Below, piece after piece: positions 1 to 3,963 of a DNA stretch of 5,736 nucleotides. This DNA comes from Patescibacteria group bacterium. GTDB lineage: Bacteria; Patescibacteriota; Microgenomatia; Levybacterales; UBA12049. Under the pieces are notes generated by a model that searched no databases, was not told the DNA's origin, and saw only the letters and a program-made list of their open reading frames with translations. The stretch covers positions 1 to 5,736 of the forward strand of contig JAHIGH010000127.1 in NCBI GenBank assembly GCA_018900295.1, written 5' to 3'. How positions within the stretch are numbered: position 1 is the stretch's first letter; each line of letters starts with the position of its first letter. Position numbers and translations under genes: made by a program.

Positions 1-850
1 CAGTATAGGTATTATTGTATTGTATTGAGACTTCTACTTGCACGTCATTTTCCTGCTTGTTGATATAAATTGTTTTATGGAGAGGTTCTTTATTTTCGTT
101 AATTTTTTCAACTAAGGAGGTAATGCCGCCTTCGAAATAGTAATTTACTTCTTTTAATTCCGGTTTCCTACTATCAATAAGGTGGAAATAAAGTTTGGGT
201 ACAAGATACGCGCGTTCACGGATTTGTTTTTTGATAGTATCGAAATCGAATTCGATTGTCTGGAATATTTTTTTGTCGGGAAGAAAGGTAACTGTAGTAC
301 CGGTTTGAGTCGAAAGTCGAAAGTCGAAAGTCGAAAGTTTGGATTGTTTTACTACCTCGACTTCTGTTTTGGGGACACCGCGTTCGTATTCCTGGCGGTA
401 AATTTTGCCCTTGCGCCGGACTTCAATCCAAACCCATTCAGAGAGGGCATTTACAACTGAGGATCCTACGCCATGAAGTCCTCCTGAGATTTTATAGGCT
501 GATCCGCCGAATTTTCCTCCGGCGTGGAGTTTGGTCATGACTATTTCCAGAGCGGATTTTTTGTATTGAGGCATGATGTCGACAGGAATACCGCGGCCGT
601 CATCAACTACCGTTACAGAACTATCGGCATTAAGCAGTATCCAGACATTTTTTGCAAAGCCTGCCAGGGCTTCGTCAACCGCGTTGTCGATTATTTCACG
701 CAGGGATTCGTGCAGGCCAGTGATATCGGTGGAGCCGATGTACATACCCGGTCTTTTTCTTACAGGCTCGAGTCCTTCGAGAACTTGGATTTGTTGCGCA
801 GAATACTCCGACTCCGATTTAATCGGGGCTGGGGATTTAATGTTAGGCAT
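1..850 (-). CDS. gyrB: DNA gyrase subunit B, N-terminal part (runs off left edge)
   Basis: This is the ATPase subunit of type II topoisomerase, which with GyrA introduces negative supercoils into DNA in the cytoplasm. About 283 codons are present and the frame stays open to the left edge, so the 3' part (end of the transducer domain, TOPRIM and C-terminal region) is missing. Visible GHKL ATPase motifs are RKRPGMYIGS (residues 31-40), REIIDNAVDEAL (51-62, with E52 and N56 matching the catalytic Glu and Mg-binding Asn of E. coli GyrB), DDGRGIP (83-89), LHAGGKF (108-114) and the ATP-lid motif GGLHGVGSSVVNALS (123-137). TGTTVTFLPD and YEGG-like YFEGGI follow in the expected order. ATG at 850 is preceded directly by an in-frame TAA, which fixes the start. 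An insert-like LSTFDFRLST (172-181) is encoded by a 7-bp tandem repeat. ParE is a possible alternative, but the motifs and the lone context favour GyrB. Confidence 0.95.
   Translation of the reverse strand, partial: MPNIKSPAPIKSESEYSAQQIQVLEGLEPVRKRPGMYIGSTDITGLHESLREIIDNAVDEALAGFAKNVWILLNADSSVTVVDDGRGIPVDIMPQYKKSALEIVMTKLHAGGKFGGSAYKISGGLHGVGSSVVNALSEWVWIEVRRKGKIYRQEYERGVPKTEVEVVKQSKLSTFDFRLSTQTGTTVTFLPDKKIFQTIEFDFDTIKKQIRERAYLVPKLYFHLIDSRKPELKEVNYYFEGGITSLVEKINENKEPLHKTIYINKQENDVQVEVSIQYNNTYT
308..338. repeat. Heptanucleotide tandem repeat (AGTCGAA, about 4.4 copies) inside gyrB
   Basis: This is a perfect period-7 tract of 31 bp with unit AGTCGAA on the plus strand (TTCGACT on the coding strand). 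Seven is not a multiple of three, so each repeat shifts the reading phase and three units give a 7-residue period. The encoded peptide is LSTFDFRLST. It sits between the GVPKTEV strand and TGTTVTF, a hairpin that is variable in length among GyrB proteins. The gyrB frame is intact through it, and a change of one unit would cause a frameshift. Confidence 0.9.
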
Positions 851-860
851 TTATATACTC

Positions 861-888
861 ATTATACTAAAATTACGAATATTTGCAA
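861..888 (-). promoter_or_regulatory. Probable gyrB promoter, nearly leaderless
   Basis: On the minus strand a perfect -10 TATAAT (861-866) is preceded after 16 bp by TTGCAA (883-888) as a -35-like box. Only 10 nt (GAGTATATAA) separate the -10 from the gyrB ATG, so transcription would start about 2-5 nt before the ATG. That leaves no room for a Shine-Dalgarno. Confidence 0.65.
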
Positions 889-986
889 CTCTTTTTAAGC
901 TTATTTTGAGGTAATCATTCATAAGTTGACAAAAAACTGACATTTTGAGTACTTGGATTTAGGTTACTTGTTTTTATACATTTCCA

Positions 987-1019
987 CTAAAATTTTCTCC
1001 CTTTCAACTTTTCAGGTGG
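987..1019 (-). pseudogene. Relic of the rarA 3' end
   Basis: Read on the minus strand, this stretch encodes P-PEKLKGRKF-stop, matching the C-terminus of the complete rarA gene (L-PEKLKGRKYYKDK-stop). At DNA level, 992-1017 matches 1832-1857 at 24 of 26 positions, and 992-1021 matches 1832-1861 at 26 of 30, at a constant 840-bp offset. Within PEKLKGRK both differences are synonymous (AAG/AAA, GGG/GGC). The copies therefore seem to have diverged while still coding, rather than by random drift. The relic is in the same frame as the preceding PIN toxin but lies beyond its TAA stop. RarA proteins commonly end in a PxxLKGRxYY-like tail, which supports the identity. The rest of the 851-1037 gap holds only the gyrB promoter, with no ORF and no clear terminator. 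Confidence 0.6.
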
Positions 1020-1037
1020 GTGGTTTTTTCTATAAGA

Positions 1038-1463
1038 TTATTTTTTAAGTAATTCTTCTAAAAATTTTCTCGGAGTGACAATTTTTATACCCTTATATTC
1101 GTTTGATGGAAAATCTTTTGTGTTACCGGTCACTAAATGAGTGGCTATTCCCTCTTTCGCACATGCCAAGACCATATTATCGTCAGGGTCATTGTCCAAG
1201 ACATTGAGGATGAGTGTTCCACTGGTCATATATGCTCTGTCTTTTATCTCCTGGATATATAGAGAGGTTTCTTGCGGGGTGAGGCCGGTGTATTTCATTA
1301 CAGAAGGTCGTGATAAAACTTCTTCATATTCAGCTATTAGCTGAGGTGAAGCAACCATCACAAATTTTTGGTTTCTCCAAAGATTTATGATTTGATAAGG
1401 GGCTCCGTTGCTTACGGTACCTCCGGATACAAATACATTGGTGTCAATAACGGCTCTATACAC
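1038..1463 (-). CDS. PIN-domain toxin of a type II toxin-antitoxin pair (COG1569-like)
   Basis: This is a predicted Mg-dependent ribonuclease of 141 residues, a typical size for the family, neutralised by the antitoxin encoded just upstream. PIN features are the N-terminal VIDTNVFVSG with D7, the SPQLIAEYEEVLSRP segment with E45, the acidic DNDPDDN motif (D94, D95), and LVTGNTKDFP near the end (D117). In the last motif many PIN proteins have GD where this one has GN, a variant I associate with this subfamily rather than a sign of decay. The layout DTN...EYEEVLSRP...DPDDN...VTG resembles the 'putative toxin, PIN family' group more than classical VapC. The start is GTG at 1463, overlapping the antitoxin stop by 8 nt (GTGTATAG), which implies translational coupling. 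Activity and RNA target are not readable from sequence. Confidence 0.88.
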   Translation of the reverse strand: MYRAVIDTNVFVSGGTVSNGAPYQIINLWRNQKFVMVASPQLIAEYEEVLSRPSVMKYTGLTPQETSLYIQEIKDRAYMTSGTLILNVLDNDPDDNMVLACAKEGIATHLVTGNTKDFPSNEYKGIKIVTPRKFLEELLKK

Positions 1464-1758
1464 GTTTTGTTTGTCGAACCTTGCTTACCGTTTGGTCGAT
1501 GGCTTGTTCCACTTCTCTTTGAGGAAACTTTTTGGCATTTGCCCGTGCTTTATCCATTAAAGAGAATCCTTTCTCCCACTCTTTTTTTGTATAGCGTTTG
1601 GCCGGATTCATTATTTTTTCGTAGTCCTCAAATGTCACAAGCGCGGCGACCGGTTTACCGAATTTGGTGATTACCACTTTTTGGTTTCCGTACGCGACTC
1701 TTGAGATAAGGTCAGACAATTGTGCCCGTACATTTTTTAAAGGTAGTGTTTGATTCAT
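1456..1758 (-). CDS. Phd/YefM-family antitoxin
   Basis: This 100-residue DNA-binding antitoxin would bind and inhibit the PIN toxin and repress its own operon. The N-terminal half (residues 1-50) has the Phd/YefM pattern: VRAQLSDLISRVAYGNQKVVITKFGKPVAALV followed by FEDYEKI, separated here as an N-terminal helix, the ITKFGKPVA hairpin and the dimer-forming segment. The second half (52-100) is charged, rich in K, R, E and Q and predicted helical, as expected for the toxin-binding tail. ATG at 1758 is the only sensible start, and no Shine-Dalgarno is visible ahead of it. The gene precedes the toxin and overlaps it by 8 nt, the usual antitoxin-first order. Phd-like antitoxins are known to pair with PIN toxins as well as with Doc or RelE types, so the pairing is plausible. 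Confidence 0.9.
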   Translation of the reverse strand: MNQTLPLKNVRAQLSDLISRVAYGNQKVVITKFGKPVAALVTFEDYEKIMNPAKRYTKKEWEKGFSLMDKARANAKKFPQREVEQAIDQTVSKVRQTKRV

Positions 1759-1774
1759 ATATTGGTAGAAGTTT

Positions 1775-1814
1775 ATAATAAGTACAAATTATCACACTGT
1801 TGCAACTTTGTCAA
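1775..1814 (-). promoter_or_regulatory. Toxin-antitoxin promoter with candidate operator dyads
   Basis: On the minus strand TTGACA (1809-1814) starts one base after the rarA stop codon. GATAAT (1788-1793) follows at a short 15-bp spacing. Two dyads overlap these boxes: GTTGCAAC, a perfect 8-bp palindrome in the spacer (1799-1806), and an 18-bp imperfect palindrome centred on GTAC (1775-1792, arms ATAAT/ATTAT, 14 of 18 positions symmetric) that covers most of the -10. Phd-type antitoxins bind such dyads to autorepress. This use here is inferred. Confidence 0.5.
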
Positions 1815-3089
1815 CTATTTATCTTTATAATATTTTCTGCCTTTCAATTTTTCAGGTAAGTATGAAAGTCCTTCTTTTGCTCCCACATTTCCCTCTTGCC
1901 AGCTGTAGCCTTTTGCGTAGCTGAGTTCTTTCATGAGTTTGGTTGGGGCGTTGCGGAGATGGAGGGGTATGGGTTCGTTGGGGAAGTTGCGAACGTCTTC
2001 AAGGGCACGATTATATGCGTCGTAGGAGCTTCTGTCTTTTTTGGCTTTGGCGAGGTAGACAGTGCCGTGAGCGAGGTTGATGGCACATTCGGGGTATCCG
2101 ATTATCTCGCAAGCTCTGAATACCTCATTGGCGACTACAAGGGCTGTGGGTTGTGCCATTCCAATGTCCTCAGAGGCAAAGATCACCATTCTTCTGGCAA
2201 TAAATTTGGGGTCTTCCCCGCCTTCGATCATTCGGGCAAGATAATACAGGGCTGCATCAACATTTGAGGCTCGCATTGATTTGATGAAGGCGGAGATGAT
2301 GTTGTAATGCTCGTCGGCTTTTTTGTCGTAGAGGCCGGTGCTTTTGGTTTGAAAGACTTCTTTGATGATTTCGGGGGTGATAACCCCTTCCGACCTCCCC
2401 TTGTCAGGGGAGGAGTAAGCAGATTTTCCCTTGGATAAGGGGGAGTTAGAGGGGGCTTGTGTCGTGACGGCGATTTCGAGGGCGTTGAGCATGATTCTTG
2501 CATCACCGCCGGAAAGACGGATAAGAAGTTCCTGCGCTGCCTCGGTTATATTTTTTTGGTACTCTCCTATCCCCCTTTTTTTATCTGTTAATGCTGTGTG
2601 GACAATCTTTTTTAATTCCTCCGGAGAGAGGCTTTTGAGAACAAAAATACGGCAGCGGGAAAGCAGAGCGCTGATGATTTCAAACGATGGATTTTCTGTT
2701 GTCGCGCCGATGAGCGTGATTTGTCCGTTTTCGACATATGGCAAGAGCGCGTCTTGCTGGGCTTTATTCCAGCGGTGAATTTCGTCGAGGAAAAGGATTG
2801 TGGGAATAATTTTCAATAAATTTTTATTTTTTTCTGCTTCTTTTATAATCTCCATGAGTTTTGCTTTACCAGCTTCGACTGCTGATAGATGGTGGAAGTT
2901 GGCGTTGGTTTCTTTGGCGATGATATTGGCGAGGGTGGTTTTGCCGCTGCCGGGCGGTCCCCATAGGATCATAGAAAAAAGATTGTCTGTCTCAATCATC
3001 TTGCGCAGTATTTTTCCCTGTCCAACCAGATGGTGCTGGCCAATAAATTCTTTAAGTGTTTGGGGGCGGAGACGTGCCGCGAGGTTCAT
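1815..3089 (-). CDS. rarA: Replication-associated recombination protein RarA (MgsA), AAA+ ATPase
   Basis: RarA/MgsA is a cytoplasmic AAA+ ATPase related to clamp-loader subunits and RuvB that acts at stalled replication forks. The 424-residue protein is close to the normal family length. It shows the N-terminal LAARLRPQTLKEFIGQHHLVG signature, Walker A GPPGSGKT (44-51), Walker B ILFLDEIH (98-105), sensor 1 GATTENP (128-134), the arginine-finger SRC (144-146) and sensor 2 SGGDAR (193-198). The C-terminal half has the MgsA tetramerisation and C-terminal domain motifs KSMRASNVDAALYYLARM, ASEDIGMA and YLPEKLKGRKYY. The start at 3089 (MNLAARLRP) is chosen over an in-frame ATG 30 nt upstream, because the family begins here and the longer start lies upstream of the -10 box. 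Residues about 212-235 are encoded by a hairpin-rich repeat between the lid domain and the C-terminal domain. holB lies upstream and the toxin-antitoxin pair downstream. Confidence 0.95.
   Translation of the reverse strand: MNLAARLRPQTLKEFIGQHHLVGQGKILRKMIETDNLFSMILWGPPGSGKTTLANIIAKETNANFHHLSAVEAGKAKLMEIIKEAEKNKNLLKIIPTILFLDEIHRWNKAQQDALLPYVENGQITLIGATTENPSFEIISALLSRCRIFVLKSLSPEELKKIVHTALTDKKRGIGEYQKNITEAAQELLIRLSGGDARIMLNALEIAVTTQAPSNSPLSKGKSAYSSPDKGRSEGVITPEIIKEVFQTKSTGLYDKKADEHYNIISAFIKSMRASNVDAALYYLARMIEGGEDPKFIARRMVIFASEDIGMAQPTALVVANEVFRACEIIGYPECAINLAHGTVYLAKAKKDRSSYDAYNRALEDVRNFPNEPIPLHLRNAPTKLMKELSYAKGYSWQEGNVGAKEGLSYLPEKLKGRKYYKDK
2382..2457. repeat. Hairpin-rich dispersed-type repeat translated within rarA
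   Basis: This element of about 76 bp contains two hairpins: CCTCCCCT-TGTC-AGGGGAGG (2394-2413, 8-bp stem) and CCCTT-GGAT-AAGGG (2428-2441, 5-bp stem). Its ends, AACCCCTTCC and GAGGGGGCTT, form an imperfect terminal inverted repeat. In the rarA frame it encodes roughly A212 to G235, including NSPLSKGKSAYSSPDKG. This low-complexity stretch has no place in RarA and separates EIAVTT from VITPEIIKEVF. A second frame of the coding strand is also open across it and gives a proline-rich peptide (PPLTPPYPRE...LTPPLTRGGRKG). I recall this style of repeat from many bacterial genomes, but that is memory and not a search. Confidence 0.75.
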
Positions 3090-3095
3090 GAGGGT

Positions 3096-3101
3096 ATTGT
3101 A
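3096..3101 (-). promoter_or_regulatory. Candidate -10 box for rarA
   Basis: TACAAT on the minus strand lies 6 nt (ACCCTC) before the chosen rarA ATG at 3089, so transcripts would begin at or next to the start codon. No good -35 is found at 16-18 bp, because that position is occupied by the AGT-headed octamer repeat. The nearest TTGATG (3114-3119) is only 12 bp away. rarA may also be reached by read-through from holB. Confidence 0.4.
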
Positions 3102-3110
3102 ACACACGCG

Positions 3111-3142
3111 AGTCATCAAGTTATAAAGTCGTCAAGTTATCA
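3111..3142. repeat. Degenerate 8-bp tandem repeat, four units, between holB and rarA
   Basis: On the plus strand the units are AGTCATCA, AGTTATAA, AGTCGTCA and AGTTATCA, in perfect 8-bp phase, with a 16-bp higher-order period (AGTCRTCA then AGTTATMA). The tract fills the holB-rarA gap, overlaps the last codon (stop) of holB and covers the expected -35 region of rarA. Confidence 0.7.
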
Positions 3143-3868
3143 AGGCGTGAGGGAGAGGAGGGTGGTTTCGAGGAGGAGGCGGGGGTTGGCGTTGGTGGTT
3201 TGGAGTAAACTATACAGGTGTTGGAATGATTTAAGGTAACCAAGATAGTTCCGGTTAAGTAATTTTGTGGAATGAGATCCCTCCACTCCGCTATCGCTAC
3301 GGTCGGGATGACAAGAAAGTAGATTATCCCTCAAAACTAAAATTAATTTTGTAGTCCATTCAATTGTTTTTTCTTTATCTTTGGCAAGAAGTTCCGCTTT
3401 TTTTAATTTTTCGCTTATCGATAATTTGGGTAGATTTACAATAAATTCTGTTAGTTCCTGGATTTTTTGATCAGACAATTTTTGTCTTTCATCCTTAAGA
3501 TCAATAATTTGACACCGGGAAATTATTGTGGGGAGAAGCGATTCCCTGGATTGTGAGGAAATAATAATAATAGTATGGTCAGGCGGTTCTTCGAGGGCTT
3601 TAAGCAGTGCGTTTTGTGCTTGTATAGTGAGAAGTTGCGCATCTTCAAGTATGACTGCTTTTATCGGACTTTTGATAGGCTTGAGAAAGAGTTTTTTTTG
3701 CATGTGTTTGATTTCTTCTATGCCGATAGTGTTAATATTTTGTTTGATAGCGGTATCTTTTTCGATGATCGTTATATCAAGTTTGTCAATTTTAAGTTCC
3801 AGACAATATTTTTGGATGTATTTCCGGCGTTTGGATTTGTCGGTAGAAATTATAATGAAACTTGTCAT
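3140..3868 (-). CDS. holB: DNA polymerase III delta-prime-like clamp-loader subunit
   Basis: This gene encodes a predicted subunit of the clamp loader that places the sliding clamp on primed DNA. The 242 residues are short for the family (often above 300). Family motifs are IEEIKHMQKKLFLKP (50-64), the AVILEDAQLL strand in the Walker B position (71-80), AQNALLKALEEPP (84-96) and LLPTIISRCQ with SRC (111-120), followed by helices ending in NANPRLLLETTLLSL. There is no Walker A motif and no zinc-binding cysteine cluster. The N-terminus is only FIIISTDKSKRRKYIQKY, so it can be expected not to hydrolyse ATP, as is known for delta-prime. Residues about 186-200 (CHPDRSDSGVEGSHS) are encoded by a repeat element inserted between helices. 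ATG at 3868 is the first in-frame start. The stop overlaps an octamer repeat and rarA begins 50 bp later. Another clamp-loader-like ATPase is conceivable, but the SRC and LEEPP block makes holB the best call. Confidence 0.85.
   Translation of the reverse strand: MTSFIIISTDKSKRRKYIQKYCLELKIDKLDITIIEKDTAIKQNINTIGIEEIKHMQKKLFLKPIKSPIKAVILEDAQLLTIQAQNALLKALEEPPDHTIIIISSQSRESLLPTIISRCQIIDLKDERQKLSDQKIQELTEFIVNLPKLSISEKLKKAELLAKDKEKTIEWTTKLILVLRDNLLSCHPDRSDSGVEGSHSTKLLNRNYLGYLKSFQHLYSLLQTTNANPRLLLETTLLSLTP
3274..3312. repeat. Dispersed-type repeat translated within holB
   Basis: This GC-richer segment of about 39 bp lies in an AT-rich gene and reads on the coding strand GTCATCCCGACC-GTAGCGATAGCGG-AGTGGAGGGATC. 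It has imperfect inverted ends (CATCCCGACC against GGAGGGATC) and an internal 6-bp direct repeat (TAGCGA, TAGCGG). In the holB frame it gives CHPDRSDSGVEGS, which does not fit the surrounding helical collar domain. One of the other frames of the same strand carries stop codons. I recall near-identical peptides from unrelated proteins in CPR and other genomes, but this is unverified. Confidence 0.75.
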
Positions 3869-3872
3869 AGAT

Positions 3873-3907
3873 AGTAATAAGTATAAGGTATTAAGTGGTA
3901 AGTATAA
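3873..3907. repeat. Degenerate 7-bp tandem repeat in the holB-pilB divergent region
   Basis: Five heptamers follow in phase on the plus strand: AGTAATA, AGTATAA, GGTATTA, AGTGGTA and AGTATAA. The unit resembles the AGT-headed repeats in gyrB and upstream of rarA. The tract lies directly upstream of the holB start. On the minus strand it supplies TATACT (3880-3885), a possible holB -10 box 11 nt before the ATG, so it may double as promoter DNA. Confidence 0.6.
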
Positions 3908-3927
3908 AGATGTTGGAGATTTTTCCC

Positions 3928-3956
3928 TTGACTTAGCGGGTGGGATTTTTTACTAT
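3928..3956 (+). promoter_or_regulatory. pilB promoter, leaderless type
   Basis: TTGACT (3928-3933), a 17-bp spacer and TACTAT (3951-3956) form a good sigma-70-like promoter. The -10 ends only 7 nt before the ATG at 3964, so the transcript should begin on or within a base of the start codon, and no Shine-Dalgarno can be present. Confidence 0.7.
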
Positions 3957-3963
3957 AGATGTA

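Noticed and set aside
182..914. Plus-strand open frames over the gyrB region
   Set aside because: They lie antisense to a strongly conserved GyrB reading frame, have no recognisable motifs and include low-complexity residues produced by the heptamer repeat.
921..960. Plus-strand TTGACA near 926-931 as a promoter
   Set aside because: No matching -10 is seen at 16-18 bp and no plus-strand gene lies downstream.
1001..1037. Terminator after the toxin gene
   Set aside because: There is a run of A/T, but no GC-rich inverted repeat beside it. The conserved part of this stretch is better explained as the rarA tail relic.
2228..2506. Minus-strand proline-rich frame inside rarA
   Set aside because: It is the alternate-frame reading of rarA and its repeat element. 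No initiation signal is visible and flanking residues show no family likeness.
3147..3205. G-rich plus-strand stretch as a possible G-quadruplex
   Set aside because: Only three runs of three or more G are present, so a stable four-run quadruplex is not supported. It is also explained as the complement of holB codons near its C-terminus.
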